Notes: generated by a model from the sequence alone, not told the origin. A stretch of DNA of 64,000 bases from an uncultured Clostridia bacterium (GCA_946566955.1 CAMNXD010000003.1:62001-126000); one strand, 5' to 3'; shown: positions 44,486 through 54,787, numbered from the stretch's first letter. A program made the numbers and translations.

Positions 44486-45148
44486 GTGATACAGTTTTTA
44501 ATTGCAATATTTATTTCGTATTTAATAGGATGCATAAATTCTTCTATTGTTGTAGGTAAGCTTTTAAAAGCTCAGGATATTAGAACCCTTGGAAGTGGCA
44601 ATGCAGGTTTTACTAATGCTCTTAGGACTTCAGGAAAGAAAATGGCTTTGCTTACCTTCGCCGGCGATTTTACTAAGGGAGTAGTAGCCGTCTGGGTGGG
44701 AATAGAGCTTGCAGCTTTTAGCTGCAGCGACTATAAAAGCTTTATATTAATCAAGATATTCTCTTATACTGCTGCTTTAGCATGCGTTATCGGGCATATT
44801 TACCCATGCTTTTTTAAATTTAAAGGGGGTAAAGGTATTTTGACAGCCTGGGCTACTTCTTTGCTAATTGACTGGAAAGTATTTTTGATACTTATAAGTG
44901 TATTTTTGTTAGTTTTTTTATTTTCTAAGATCATTTCACTTTCTTCAATATTTGCAGCGGTTTCTTACCCTATAGCAACGTTTTTTGTTTCTCATATAAG
45001 ATCTTGCAGTTTTAAGGAAACATTGATTTACACCCTCTTTACGCTCGCAACAGGTGCAATTGTAGTTTATAAACATAAAAGTAATATACAGCGTCTTTTA
45101 AAGAGAGAAGAGAAGAAAATTTCAGTAAGTAGGAGTGAACTCAAATGA
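44486..45148 (+). CDS. plsY: Acyl-phosphate glycerol-3-phosphate acyltransferase
   Basis: Membrane enzyme that starts phospholipid synthesis. The 220 residues have several membrane helices and the PlsY motifs SYLIGCINSS, GSGNAGFTNALRTSGKK and GHIYPCFFKFKGGKG. The start is GTG; GGAGGT lies further upstream than usual, with AAAGG closer. It follows der by 44 bases and overlaps the next gene by 4 bases (ATGA). Confidence 0.94.
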   Translation: MIQFLIAIFISYLIGCINSSIVVGKLLKAQDIRTLGSGNAGFTNALRTSGKKMALLTFAGDFTKGVVAVWVGIELAAFSCSDYKSFILIKIFSYTAALACVIGHIYPCFFKFKGGKGILTAWATSLLIDWKVFLILISVFLLVFLFSKIISLSSIFAAVSYPIATFFVSHIRSCSFKETLIYTLFTLATGAIVVYKHKSNIQRLLKREEKKISVSRSELK

Positions 45149-45816
45149 AATCATATACGCTTCATTTTATTCGTCATGGATTAACAGAAGCAAATTTAAG
45201 TGGGCAGTATGCTGGAGTATGGGATGTTCCAGTATGCGATGAAGGGAAAGAAAAACTTAAGACTTTAAAGCTAAAGTTTGAATATCCTAAAGTATTAGAG
45301 TGCTATAGTAGCCCTCTTACAAGATGCTTGCAAACTTCTAAGATAATATACCCGGAACTAGAAGCCAAAGTAATTGAAGACCTTAAAGAATGGAATTTTG
45401 GCAAATGGGAAGGAAAAACTCCCGCGCAGTTATTAAAAGATGAAGAGCACATCTCCTGGGTGAAAAGTGGCCGAAAGTCTAGTGTTCCGGGAGGGGAAAG
45501 TGGCGAAGAATTTGGTAAAAGAGTGTGCAGTGCACTGGAAGGTATTATCGATTCCATAGTAAGAAGAAAAATTGATAGTACGGCTATTTTTACGCACGGA
45601 GGGGTTATCATGAGCCTCTTGACTACTTATGGAATCCCCCGAGCAGAGCTTTTGGATTGGGCTTGCGACAACGGATGCGGATATTCTGTAAGAATTATGC
45701 CAAGCTTATGGATGAGAGATAAAGTTTTTGAGGTTTATGAAAAGATTCCTAATGGCGCGAGTGGAAATATAAAAGGGAAATTCAAAGACTTAATAGATAG
45801 CTTAGATAACCACTAA
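45145..45816 (+). CDS. Histidine phosphatase (phosphoglycerate mutase) family protein
   Basis: 223 residues with the phosphohistidine motif R10-H11-G12 (FIRHGLTEAN), the ECYSSPLTRCLQTS segment, the WNFGKWEGKT acidic motif, and the second histidine in IFTHGGVI. This architecture fits broad phosphatases (CobC/PhoE type) as well as cofactor-dependent mutases, so the substrate is undecided. Translationally coupled to plsY through the 4-base overlap. Confidence 0.85.
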   Translation: MKSYTLHFIRHGLTEANLSGQYAGVWDVPVCDEGKEKLKTLKLKFEYPKVLECYSSPLTRCLQTSKIIYPELEAKVIEDLKEWNFGKWEGKTPAQLLKDEEHISWVKSGRKSSVPGGESGEEFGKRVCSALEGIIDSIVRRKIDSTAIFTHGGVIMSLLTTYGIPRAELLDWACDNGCGYSVRIMPSLWMRDKVFEVYEKIPNGASGNIKGKFKDLIDSLDNH

Positions 45817-45845
45817 AATTTATTTAAAAGAAAGGAAGTATAAAA

Positions 45846-47660
45846 ATGAAAAGCAGTAATTTAAGAAACATTGCCATTATAGCTCACGTTGACCACGGGA
45901 AAACTACGCTTGTGGACCAAATGCTTAAGCAAAGCGGAACTTTTAGATCAAATGAGAGCGTTGTTGAAAGAGTTATGGACTCAAATGACCTTGAAAGAGA
46001 AAGAGGAATAACCATTCTTTCTAAAAACACGTCTGTGTTTTACGGAGACGTTAAAATAAATATTGTTGATACCCCAGGTCACGCAGATTTCGGTGGTGAA
46101 GTTGAAAGAATACTTATGATGGTTGATGGCGTCATTTTACTCGTTGATGCGTTTGAAGGATGTATGCCTCAGACTCGGTTTGTACTTCAAAAGGCTTTAA
46201 AACTCGAGAAAAAACCTATAGTTGTTATAAATAAGATTGATCGAGAGGGTGCTCGTCCCGAAGAAGTTATAGACGAGGTTTTAGACCTATTCATTGAGCT
46301 TGGCGCAGATGAAAACCAAATAGATTTTCCGGTTGTTTATGCTTCAGGCAGGGAAGGGTTTGCATTTTTAAATAAAAACGACGAAAAAAAAGATTTACGT
46401 CCTCTTTTTGAAACTATTGTAAATGAAGTACCTGCACCTCAAGGAAACGATTTAGAGCCTCTGCAGCTCCTAATTTCGAATATTGATTACGATGATTATG
46501 TGGGAAGAATAGGAGTCGGACGCGTTGAAAGAGGTAAAGTCCTTTCAGGTCAGACTGTTTCTCAGTGTACGCGTGAAGGAGAAGTTAAAAGCGTAAAGAT
46601 AGGTAAAATTTATAAGTTTGAAGGACTTAAAAGAGTAGAGTGTGAAGAAGCAGAAGCTGGAGAAATAGTTTCAATTTCGGGCATTAGCGCCTTGAATATA
46701 GGCGAGACTTTATGTTCTCCCGAAAAAATAGAGCCTCTTCCATTCGTTAAGATAGATGACCCTACAGTTTCGATGAATTTTATGGTAAACAATAGCCCTT
46801 TTGCGGGTAAGGAAGGCAAGTTTGTTACTTCTAGAAATATAAGAGAAAGACTTTTTAAAGAAGTTGAAACAAACGTTTCTATGAAGGTAGAAGAAACAGA
46901 TTCCGCAGATACATTTAAAGTTTCCGGGCGCGGTGAGCTTCATCTTTCAATTCTTATAGAGACGATGCGCAGAGAAGGATTTGAATTTCAAGTTTCAAAA
47001 CCAGAAGTAATTATGAAGGAAATAGATGGTAAACTTTGTGAACCTATAGAAATACTTTCTGTAGAAGTTCCCGAGGGATACGTTGGAGCGGTTATAGAAA
47101 AAATAGGTGCAAGAAAAGCAGATATGATTAACATGAGTCCTAAGGATGGCGGTATGACTTTACTTGAATTTAGAGTTCCGTCCAGAGGTATAATAGGATA
47201 TCGCTCTGAATTTTTAACGGATACTAATGGTAAAGGAGTTATTAATCAACTTTTTGATGGATATGAACCATATAAAGGCGAAATAACTCAGCGTTACCAT
47301 GGCTCTTTAGTGGCTCACGAAACAGGTGTGAGTACGGGATATGGACTTTTTGCTGCACAAGATAGAGGAAAGCTATTTATTGGACCGGGAATAGAAGTCT
47401 ATGAAGGCATGGTAGTAGGGTCAACACCTAAAGCTGAAGATATAACTGTGAATGTGTGCAAAAAAAAGCACGTTACAAACATGCGAGCTGCAGGTTCTGA
47501 TGAAGCTTTAAAGCTTACTCCACCTAGTATTTTGAGTTTAGAGCAGTGTATAGAGTTTATTGACGACGATGAGCTTTTAGAAGTCACTCCGAAATCGCTG
47601 AGAATTAGGAAGAAAATCTTGGATAAAACGCTTCGGCTTAGAAGTAAAGTTAATAAGTGA
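45846..47660 (+). CDS. typA: Ribosome-associated GTPase BipA/TypA
   Basis: Translational GTPase linked to 50S assembly and stress. 604 residues: G domain with AHVDHGKTTLVDQML (about 13-27), RERGITILSKNTS, DTPGHADFGGEVER and NKIDR; beta-barrel and EF-G-like III/V domains; BipA-specific C-terminal domain. GAAAGGAAG precedes the ATG. Two terminator hairpins follow. Confidence 0.97.
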   Translation: MKSSNLRNIAIIAHVDHGKTTLVDQMLKQSGTFRSNESVVERVMDSNDLERERGITILSKNTSVFYGDVKINIVDTPGHADFGGEVERILMMVDGVILLVDAFEGCMPQTRFVLQKALKLEKKPIVVINKIDREGARPEEVIDEVLDLFIELGADENQIDFPVVYASGREGFAFLNKNDEKKDLRPLFETIVNEVPAPQGNDLEPLQLLISNIDYDDYVGRIGVGRVERGKVLSGQTVSQCTREGEVKSVKIGKIYKFEGLKRVECEEAEAGEIVSISGISALNIGETLCSPEKIEPLPFVKIDDPTVSMNFMVNNSPFAGKEGKFVTSRNIRERLFKEVETNVSMKVEETDSADTFKVSGRGELHLSILIETMRREGFEFQVSKPEVIMKEIDGKLCEPIEILSVEVPEGYVGAVIEKIGARKADMINMSPKDGGMTLLEFRVPSRGIIGYRSEFLTDTNGKGVINQLFDGYEPYKGEITQRYHGSLVAHETGVSTGYGLFAAQDRGKLFIGPGIEVYEGMVVGSTPKAEDITVNVCKKKHVTNMRAAGSDEALKLTPPSILSLEQCIEFIDDDELLEVTPKSLRIRKKILDKTLRLRSKVNK

Positions 47661-47682
47661 TATAAAAATCTAAATTAAAATT

Positions 47683-47712
47683 CCCTGCACTTTTAAGTGC
47701 GGGGCTTTGATA
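47683..47712 (+). terminator. Terminator after typA
   Basis: Stem CCCTGCAC/GTGCGGGG (47683-47690 with 47697-47704, one G-U), loop TTTTAA, then CTTTGATATTTT. Confidence 0.8.
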
Positions 47713-47729
47713 TTTTACGTCTATAATAA

Positions 47730-47755
47730 AAAAGACACTTTTGGAAGTGTCTTTT
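47730..47755. terminator. Bidirectional terminator between typA and the LRR gene
   Basis: A perfect 11-base stem AAAAGACACTT/AAGTGTCTTTT (47730-47740 with 47745-47755), 4-base loop. A-rich on one side and T-rich on the other, so it can stop both typA and the convergent LRR gene. Confidence 0.88.
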
Positions 47756-47787
47756 ATGTAGAAAATAATTTTCTAAGTTTATTTGCA

Positions 47788-48732
47788 CTAAACTATGAAG
47801 CAGCCGTCTTTACCTTGTTTTTTCGCCAATTTTTGTTGCTCTTCTTCTGCTACCATTTTATCTATTGCAGCTTTGTTTTCTTCTGTTAAACGCTGACATT
47901 GATTTTCGATAACTTGTTGAATATTACCATTAATCGCTCCAGGAACTGGAGTATGGACCTTAATGTACTTTTTTTTATATTTTTTGTTATTCGTCTCGTA
48001 AAATGGTCTTTCGTAGTGTACTATGTTCATATCAGACAAGGTAAAAATTTGAATGTACTCAGGGTTCACATTTATTTCTTTGAGGTCTCCACATAACCTA
48101 AATGCACCGAATGGAATCTCTTTTATTTTGCTATTTGTCATATCAACGGTTTTTAAGTTGTGAACACCATAAAAAAATCCTTTTGGAATACTTTCAAAAT
48201 TTCCTTCAATAATTAATTTATTAGGAGCATTATCATAATTGGTTTTGTCTGGAAGGATACATCTTGACCTATTAGGATCCATACAAATTTTTTTAACTAG
48301 TTCAAAGCACGCTGTGCAACCCCCTGAAATTTCAGGATTTTGTGCATTAGAAGTAATCTTCATAACACCATTTTTAAGCTCATAGACTACATCATTAAAT
48401 GTAACTGTTTCTGGATAAAATTTATATATCGTGAAAAAGTCAGGTTCCGGTTTTATTTGACCGTTAACTCTTCTTCCTCTTAAATTTGCAAATTCATTAT
48501 CGCATCCTAGTAGAACTCGACTATGTAATAAATCTTGAATGTCGTCTTCTACGCCTTCGTCATATGGTCGATCAGTTTTAATCACTACTGATTTTTTGGT
48601 TGTATCGCAAGTCATATTTAAACCATCTTGGTTTTTATTGATTATTTTGGCCGAAGCAGAAGCCAAAGAGATAGCTGCAAGGCAGGTGCTTATATAGAGC
48701 ATGCGGAGTAATGAGGATTTAAATTTTTTCAA
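47788..48732 (-). CDS. Secreted BspA-type leucine-rich-repeat protein with C-terminal CaaX-like box
   Basis: A 314-residue precursor. The N-terminus is a signal peptide (basic MKKFKSSLLR, hydrophobic core, cleavage near SASA, residue 28). The middle holds BspA-like (LRR_5) repeats: KLIIEGNFESIPKGFFYGV then LKTVDMTNSKIKEIPFGAF and LKEINVNPEY (about 180-235), a fold used to bind host surfaces and proteins. Several cysteines (MTCDT, LLGCDN, GGCTACFE, KICMDP, SRCILP) suggest disulfides. The C-terminal helix is charged and ends KKQGKDGCFIV. Cys311-Phe-Ile-Val has the form of a eukaryotic prenylation signal. The start is TTG with AAAGGA upstream. Candidate host-directed effector; prenylation is inferred. 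Confidence 0.78.
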   Translation of the reverse strand: MKKFKSSLLRMLYISTCLAAISLASASAKIINKNQDGLNMTCDTTKKSVVIKTDRPYDEGVEDDIQDLLHSRVLLGCDNEFANLRGRRVNGQIKPEPDFFTIYKFYPETVTFNDVVYELKNGVMKITSNAQNPEISGGCTACFELVKKICMDPNRSRCILPDKTNYDNAPNKLIIEGNFESIPKGFFYGVHNLKTVDMTNSKIKEIPFGAFRLCGDLKEINVNPEYIQIFTLSDMNIVHYERPFYETNNKKYKKKYIKVHTPVPGAINGNIQQVIENQCQRLTEENKAAIDKMVAEEEQQKLAKKQGKDGCFIV

Positions 48733-48808
48733 TTTGAATTTTCCTTTCTGAATTTTAATTTAACAAATTAACAATTCTAAAATTTAAAAAATATAGAATT
48801 TTAAGTTC

Positions 48809-48890
48809 AGTAGCAGTTACCAATGGGGTTTTAAATTTTGAAATTACTTTGCGAGCATTTAACCGTTATATATCATTAAGTACTGCTACT
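48809..48890 (-). repeat. Inverted repeat in the leader of the LRR gene
   Basis: AGTAGCAGT (48809-48817) and its reverse complement ACTGCTACT (48882-48890) bracket about 64 bases of the untranslated leader. A 10-base palindrome CTCTCGAGAG sits at 48906-48915, at the expected transcription start. The rest of the 289-base spacer 48733-49021 is AT-rich with no gene. Confidence 0.5.
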
Positions 48891-48922
48891 ATGTAAAGTA
48901 ACTTCCTCTCGAGAGTAACTAT

Positions 48923-48951
48923 AGTTTAACATATTCGGAAAATAATGTAAA
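48923..48951 (-). promoter_or_regulatory. Promoter of the LRR gene
   Basis: Minus strand TTTACA (48951-48946), 17-base spacer, TAAACT (48928-48923) preceded by TGT. It predicts an untranslated leader of about 180 bases. Confidence 0.55.
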
Positions 48952-49021
48952 TATATTTTGGATTAAATGTAAATTAAAAGTATTTTTGGGAAATTTAGTA
49001 ATAATAATTGTAATATATTGT

Positions 49022-49744
49022 CTATTGGGTTTTAAGTTGTAGAGAATTGTAAAAATTAGCGTAAGTTATTTGTGTATAAGGGATAACGTATATATAAGCT
49101 ATTCCAAAAGTCAAAACTGCGAGTATGTTCCACCATATAAACGATAGACCAAGCACAAAAAATTTCCATTTGTGGCCTATCATCAATCTTTGACTTTCCT
49201 TTAGCGCTTCACAAGGAGTCATGTTAGGGTTATCCATAAGAACGTAGTAAGACATCGAATAAGAAAAACTTTTTATAATTCCTGGAATTATAAATAGAAG
49301 CGTCCATAAAACTATTAAGATTTGCTGTAGTAACGCCAAGAGGAAAATTTTTAAGATAATTCTAAGCTTACTTATATTTTCAAAAAAATTGCTAAAGCTT
49401 ATTTCTTTTCCCCTCGACAGTTCCAAACATAATTTATTAAATGAAAACTGTAATGCAGGTAAAACGATCGATGAAAATATAATAATTATAGCTGTCCAAA
49501 CGTAAGTAATTGGAGGTATTGATAATAAATTAGAAATCATAAAGCTTTTAACGTAACTAAGGCTCATTTCAGTGTTGAGCGGAAGCTTATTTAAAATTTT
49601 CAACATAGGAGCAAACGTCAAATTTACAGAAATATTTGTGGAGACATAAGAAAAAACCGCTATTACTAATAAGCATAAAAATAATTTAAAAACATTGCCT
49701 GAAAGCTCTTTTCTGGATTTAAGCTTTAATTCTTTTCTTTTCAT
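49022..49744 (-). CDS. DUF975-family membrane protein
   Basis: 240 residues with four to six membrane helices and the family's central cytoplasmic motif NPNMTPCEALKESQRLMIGHKWKFF (about 173-197) between helices. The N-terminus is very basic (MKRKELKLKSRKEL). Proteins of this family are common in Firmicutes but have no assigned function. AAAGGAA precedes the ATG. It lies alone between uvrA and the LRR gene on the minus strand. Confidence 0.82.
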   Translation of the reverse strand: MKRKELKLKSRKELSGNVFKLFLCLLVIAVFSYVSTNISVNLTFAPMLKILNKLPLNTEMSLSYVKSFMISNLLSIPPITYVWTAIIIIFSSIVLPALQFSFNKLCLELSRGKEISFSNFFENISKLRIILKIFLLALLQQILIVLWTLLFIIPGIIKSFSYSMSYYVLMDNPNMTPCEALKESQRLMIGHKWKFFVLGLSFIWWNILAVLTFGIAYIYVIPYTQITYANFYNSLQLKTQ

Positions 49745-49845
49745 TTACATCAATTCCTTTCCTTTAAGTTTATTAGTAAATGATAATATAAAAGCTAGGC
49801 AATGTCAAGAATAATATGTGAGTTTTAGGTATAAATTTTAGAATT

Positions 49846-52659
49846 TTACATAATTTTATATAAAAAACGCCCTGTATATGAACTGCTGATTTTTGAAACT
49901 TCTTCCGGAGTGCCTTCTGCAACAATCATTCCGCCTCTTTCTCCTCCTTCGGGTCCTAAATCTATGATATAGTCACTGGATTTAATTACATCTAAATTGT
50001 GTTCTATGATAAGGACAGTATTTCCGCAGTCAACTAGCCGCTGAATTACTTCTATAAGTTTATGCACATCTGCAATATGAAGGCCAGTGGTAGGCTCATC
50101 GAGGATATAAAAAGTTTTTCCGGTTGGACGCCTGGAAAGCTCGGTAGCAAGTTTTATCCTTTGCGCTTCTCCGCCCGAGAGGGTTGTTGAAGGTTGTCCG
50201 AGTTTTATATATCCCAGACCAACATCACAAAGAGCTTGAAGTTTTCTTTGAATTGGAGGGATGTTTTCAAAAAATAAAAGTGCATCTTCAGCCGTCATGT
50301 TTAGGACGTCATTTATATTTTTATTTTTGTATTTTATACTCAGCGTCTCAAGGTTATATCTTCTGCCCTTGCAAACGTCGCAAGCAACATAAATATCTGA
50401 AAGAAAGTGCATTTCTATTTTAACGATTCCTTCTCCCTGACACGCTTCGCACCGACCTCCTTTGACGTTAAACGAAAATCTACCACTGCTATATCCCTTA
50501 GCTTTTGCATCAGAGGTAGCTGAAAACAATTTACGTATTTCATCAAAAACTCCTGTGTAAGTGGCGGGATTAGATCTAGGAGTGCGCCCTATGGGAGATT
50601 GATTTATATTTATAACTTTATCTAAATATTCTATTCCGAGAATTTTTTGGTGTTTTCCGGGCTCACACTTAGAATTGTTTAAAGACTTCGAAAGCTGTTT
50701 ATTAATTATTTCATTTACTAAACTTGATTTTCCTGAACCCGAAACTCCAGTTACGGCTGTTAAAGTCCCTAGGGGAATACGTACATTTATGTTTTTTAAA
50801 TTATTTTGAAGGGCTCCTATAACTTCTAGAAAGTTTCCGCTACCTTTACGTCGATGCTTAGGTATAGGTATTACTTTTCTGCCGCTTAAATAATCTCCGG
50901 TTAAAGAATCTTGGCAAGCTTTTATCTCTTCAACGCTTCCAGCGCAAACAATTTTTCCACCATGTACTCCGGACCCTGGTCCTACATCCACAATATAATC
51001 CGCTGCATACATCGTATCCTCATCGTGTTCAACGACTATGACTGTATTTCCCATATCCCTTAGATTTTTAATTGCTGCAATTAGCCGTTCATTGTCACGT
51101 TGATGTAACCCTATACTTGGTTCGTCTAGGACGTAAAGAATTCCCATGAGTGAGGACCCAATTTGAGTGGCGAGCCTTATTCTTTGAGCTTCACCGCCTG
51201 AAAGAGTCCCGGAGCTGCGAGAAAGCGTAAGGTAGTCGAGCCCAACGTTTTTAAGAAAGCTAAGACGCTGCTTAATTTCTTTTAATATTGGCCTTGCGAT
51301 AGTTAAAGCATTACTTTCAAGCTTTAAATCTTCTAGAAATTCTATAGCTTTGACTACTGTCATATCGCAGAGCTCAGATATGCTTTTCCCTTCGATTTTA
51401 ACGCTAAGGGCACTTAGGGAAAGTCTTTTGCCTTTGCATTTATTACAAAGAGTTTCAGTCATATATAGTTGAATTTCTCGTTTTATCCATTCGCTTTTGG
51501 TTTGAGCGAATCGCCGTTCTAAGTTATTAATTATTCCTTCAAATTTGTTTTCATATTCAGTACTGCCATAAGTGTTTTTTCTGTTTAAAATTAGAGTTTC
51601 TCCTTTAGTTCCGTAGAGCAAAATGTCTATTATACGGTCGTCTAAGTTGCTGATAGGTTCGTCTAGAGAAAAGCCGTACTTTTTTGAAAGAGCTTCAAAG
51701 TACATATTTGCAATTGAGCTGCCTTCCATTGACCATCCACTCGCTTTGATTGCTCCTTGATTTATTGATTTTGTTTTGTCTGGGATTATAAGATCTGGAT
51801 TTACTTTCATAAAAACACCAAGGCCCGTACATTTTTCACATGCTCCAAAAGGACTATTAAACGAAAACATCCTTGGAGAAAGTTCTTCAATGCTTATATT
51901 ATGTTCAGGACATGCGTAGTTTTTAGAAAAAATGAGTTCTTCTGAATTTGAATTTACTATTATAATTCCACCTGAAATTTGAGCTGCTGTTTCGACGGCT
52001 TCGGTAAGGCGTGAGCGAATAGAGTCGGACATTACAAGTCTATCAATCACGATTTCAATGTTATGCTTAATATTTTTCGGCATAGAAATTTCCTCGGATA
52101 AATCGTGAATTTCTCCGTCTATTCTTACTCTTACAAATCCATTTTTTCGGGCTCTACTAAGTTCTTTGGAATGCTCCCCTTTTTTTCCACGCACTATAGG
52201 AGCTAAAATAATAAGTTTGGTTCCGTTTTCAAGGGCCATTATTTTATCAACGATTTGATCAATCGTTTGGTGCTTGATTTCTTTACTACAAATTGGACAG
52301 TGTGGAATTCCTATTCGTGCATATAAAAGCCGGAGGTAGTCGTAAATCTCTGTAACTGTTCCAACAGTAGAACGAGGATTTTTGGAGGTTGATTTTTGGT
52401 CTATAGATATAGCTGGCGAAAGTCCTTCTATGCTTTCGACGTCTGGCTTTTCCATTTGACCCAAAAACTGTCTTGCGTAGGAAGAAAGAGATTCCATGTA
52501 TCGCCGTTGGCCTTCGGCGTAGATGGTATCAAAGGCTAGTGACGACTTACCTGAACCAGATACACCTGTAAAGACTATAAATTTATTCCGAGGTATGATT
52601 AAACTGACATTTTTTAAGTTATGAACTTTAGCTCCTTTGACTACTATATTTTCAGACAT
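49846..52659 (-). CDS. uvrA: Excinuclease ABC subunit A
   Basis: Damage-sensing ATPase of nucleotide excision repair, 937 residues. Two ABC modules: Walker A GVSGSGKSSLAFDTIYAEGQ (about 32-51) and GVSGSGKSSLVNEI (about 639-652); signatures LSGGEAQRIRLA and LSGGEAQRIKLA; zinc-finger cysteines CPICS/CEKC in the first half and CEACQGEG/CDVC in the second. It starts 2 bases after uvrB, so the two are co-transcribed. Confidence 0.98.
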   Translation of the reverse strand: MSENIVVKGAKVHNLKNVSLIIPRNKFIVFTGVSGSGKSSLAFDTIYAEGQRRYMESLSSYARQFLGQMEKPDVESIEGLSPAISIDQKSTSKNPRSTVGTVTEIYDYLRLLYARIGIPHCPICSKEIKHQTIDQIVDKIMALENGTKLIILAPIVRGKKGEHSKELSRARKNGFVRVRIDGEIHDLSEEISMPKNIKHNIEIVIDRLVMSDSIRSRLTEAVETAAQISGGIIIVNSNSEELIFSKNYACPEHNISIEELSPRMFSFNSPFGACEKCTGLGVFMKVNPDLIIPDKTKSINQGAIKASGWSMEGSSIANMYFEALSKKYGFSLDEPISNLDDRIIDILLYGTKGETLILNRKNTYGSTEYENKFEGIINNLERRFAQTKSEWIKREIQLYMTETLCNKCKGKRLSLSALSVKIEGKSISELCDMTVVKAIEFLEDLKLESNALTIARPILKEIKQRLSFLKNVGLDYLTLSRSSGTLSGGEAQRIRLATQIGSSLMGILYVLDEPSIGLHQRDNERLIAAIKNLRDMGNTVIVVEHDEDTMYAADYIVDVGPGSGVHGGKIVCAGSVEEIKACQDSLTGDYLSGRKVIPIPKHRRKGSGNFLEVIGALQNNLKNINVRIPLGTLTAVTGVSGSGKSSLVNEIINKQLSKSLNNSKCEPGKHQKILGIEYLDKVININQSPIGRTPRSNPATYTGVFDEIRKLFSATSDAKAKGYSSGRFSFNVKGGRCEACQGEGIVKIEMHFLSDIYVACDVCKGRRYNLETLSIKYKNKNINDVLNMTAEDALLFFENIPPIQRKLQALCDVGLGYIKLGQPSTTLSGGEAQRIKLATELSRRPTGKTFYILDEPTTGLHIADVHKLIEVIQRLVDCGNTVLIIEHNLDVIKSSDYIIDLGPEGGERGGMIVAEGTPEEVSKISSSYTGRFLYKIM

Positions 52660-52661
52660 AT

Positions 52662-54620
52662 TTAATTCTCCTTACGTATTTTTTCTATTTCGTCTCTTAA
52701 AAAGGCGGCGTGTTCAAATGCCAGCATTTTAGCTGCTGACTTCATTTCTTTAGTAAGATTAAGGATTATTTTTTCTTTTTCTTCTTTGCTCATTTTTTTT
52801 CGTAAGACTTTATCTTCTATGGAAGCTTTATCGGATATTTCAATTATTTCCGAAACTTTTTTAACTATAGTTTTAGGTGAGATATTATTTTTAATGTTAT
52901 ACGCTTTTTGAATTTCTCTTCGGCGAGCAGTTTCTTTTATAGCCATTTCCATTGAGGGAGTCACTTCGTCAGCATACATAGTTACTTTTCCGCGGACGTT
53001 TCTAGCAGCGCGTCCGATAGTTTGGATAAGAGACCTATGAGAACGTAAAAAACCTTGTTTGTCGGCATCAAGAATTGCCACGAAAGAGACTTCTGGAATG
53101 TCAAGTCCTTCTCTTAAGAGATTTATACCAACTATAACGTCTAAGAGGTTTGTCCTAAGATTTTTAATTATTTTCATTCTTTCTATAGTATCGATATCGC
53201 TGTGCATGTAAGCAACTTTTATTCCCGCTTCTTTGAGGTAATTTGTTAAGTTTTCAGCCATTTTTTTAGTAAGAGTTGTAACTAAGGTTTTTTCTCCTCT
53301 AGGAGACCTTTCGCTAATTTCGTTTATTAAATCGTCCACTTGGCCTTCAATAGGTTTAACATCAATTTCTGGGTCGAGAAGTCCTGTGGGTCTTATAATT
53401 TGTTGAGCAATGTTTTTGCTTTTTTCAAGTTCAAAGTCTCCGGGGGTCGCGCTTACGTATATAACTTGATTTATTTTAGAGTAAAATTCTTCAAAATGCA
53501 TGGGGCGGTTGTCGTAGGAGGAAGGTAGACGAAAGCCGTGATTAACTAAATTATCTTTACGCGCACGGTCACCAGCGTACATTGCCCGAACTTGAGGTAA
53601 AGTAACATGGGACTCATCTATAAACATTAGAAAATCTTTAGGGAAGTAATTAAAAAGCGTACAAGGTGTGCTGCCTGGTTTTCGGCCGGATATAACTGGA
53701 GAATAATTTTCAATTCCTTTGCAAAATCCAATTTCTTCGAGCAGTTCCATATCATAATTTATTCTTTGCCTTAACCTTTGAGCTTCAACTAACTTATCTT
53801 TTTTTATAAAATAGTTTACTCTTTCTTCCATTTCTTTTTTTATGTTGTCAATTGCTATATATAATTTTTCTTTTGGAACTAAGTAGTGCGACGCTGGATA
53901 TATAGCAACATGTTTTAGCAAAGAGGAAGTTCCTCCGGTCACGGAATCTATTTCTGATATTTTTTCAATGTAGTCGCCAAAAAACTCAATTCTCACTGGT
54001 GAAGAAGATGACGAGGGGAAAACTTCTATAATATCTCCGCGAACTCGAAATTTATTTCGGGTTAATGATGTGTTGTTTCGTTCGTACTGAAGTTCAACTA
54101 ATTTTTTTATAATTTCATCTCGATTTTTTTCCATTTCAGGTCTGAGTGAAATAACCATATTTCTATAATCTATAGGGTCGCCGAGACTATATATACACGA
54201 CACGCTCGATACTATTATAACGTCACTTCTTTCTGAAAGTGCTGAAGTTGCAGAATGGCGCAATTTATCAATTTCATCGTTTATAGAGGAATCTTTTTCA
54301 ATGTAGGTGTCTGTGGCGGCGATATAGGACTCGGGTTGGTAATAGTCGTAATAAGAGACAAAATACTCCACAGCGTTATCTGGAAAAAATGTTCTAAATT
54401 CATTGCAAAGCTGAGCTGCTAAAGTTTTGTTATGAGCTAATACAAGTGTGGGCTTTTGCACTTTTTCAATTATATTTGCCATGGTAAACGTTTTCCCTGA
54501 GCCGGTTGCTCCTAATAAAGTCTGCTCTTTAAAACCTTTAAAAATTCCTTCGGTTAGCGAATTTATAGCTAAAGGTTGATCTGCGCAGGGTTTATATTCT
54601 GACTTAATTTTAAATTTCAC
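52662..54620 (-). CDS. uvrB: Excinuclease ABC subunit B
   Basis: Damage-verification helicase-like subunit, 652 residues. Walker [16 protein letters not shown] (about 35-49), the beta-hairpin [16 protein letters not shown] (about 85-100), helicase motifs including DESHVTLPQ and QTIGRAARN, and a C-terminal UVR motif (about 612-648) that contacts UvrC. GGAGGC precedes the start. First gene of uvrBA; uvrC is not in the window. Confidence 0.98.
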   Translation of the reverse strand: MKFKIKSEYKPCADQPLAINSLTEGIFKGFKEQTLLGATGSGKTFTMANIIEKVQKPTLVLAHNKTLAAQLCNEFRTFFPDNAVEYFVSYYDYYQPESYIAATDTYIEKDSSINDEIDKLRHSATSALSERSDVIIVSSVSCIYSLGDPIDYRNMVISLRPEMEKNRDEIIKKLVELQYERNNTSLTRNKFRVRGDIIEVFPSSSSSPVRIEFFGDYIEKISEIDSVTGGTSSLLKHVAIYPASHYLVPKEKLYIAIDNIKKEMEERVNYFIKKDKLVEAQRLRQRINYDMELLEEIGFCKGIENYSPVISGRKPGSTPCTLFNYFPKDFLMFIDESHVTLPQVRAMYAGDRARKDNLVNHGFRLPSSYDNRPMHFEEFYSKINQVIYVSATPGDFELEKSKNIAQQIIRPTGLLDPEIDVKPIEGQVDDLINEISERSPRGEKTLVTTLTKKMAENLTNYLKEAGIKVAYMHSDIDTIERMKIIKNLRTNLLDVIVGINLLREGLDIPEVSFVAILDADKQGFLRSHRSLIQTIGRAARNVRGKVTMYADEVTPSMEMAIKETARRREIQKAYNIKNNISPKTIVKKVSEIIEISDKASIEDKVLRKKMSKEEKEKIILNLTKEMKSAAKMLAFEHAAFLRDEIEKIRKEN

Positions 54621-54699
54621 TTTTTGCCTCCTAATTTTAGCTTTAAAATTTTAGTATATCATATTCTCTTGCTGGTGAATGCAAAGGGGCTATCCTTTA

Positions 54700-54729
54700 T
54701 TGACAACAAGTTTTGAAATCATATAAAAT
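54700..54729 (+). promoter_or_regulatory. Promoter of the ABC exporter operon
   Basis: TTGACA (54700-54705), 18-base spacer, TAAAAT (54724-54729); TATAAA at 54722-54727 is an alternative -10. Confidence 0.65.
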
Positions 54730-54787
54730 TATTTAGAGTTTTTATTCCGGCAGCCTGTCAAAGGTACGTAAGGAGGAATTTAAGGCG

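Noticed and set aside
47707..48096. Short plus-strand frames over the end of the LRR gene
   Set aside because: They are antisense to a gene with a signal peptide and LRR repeats, lie across a terminator and are Phe/Tyr-rich low-complexity translations.
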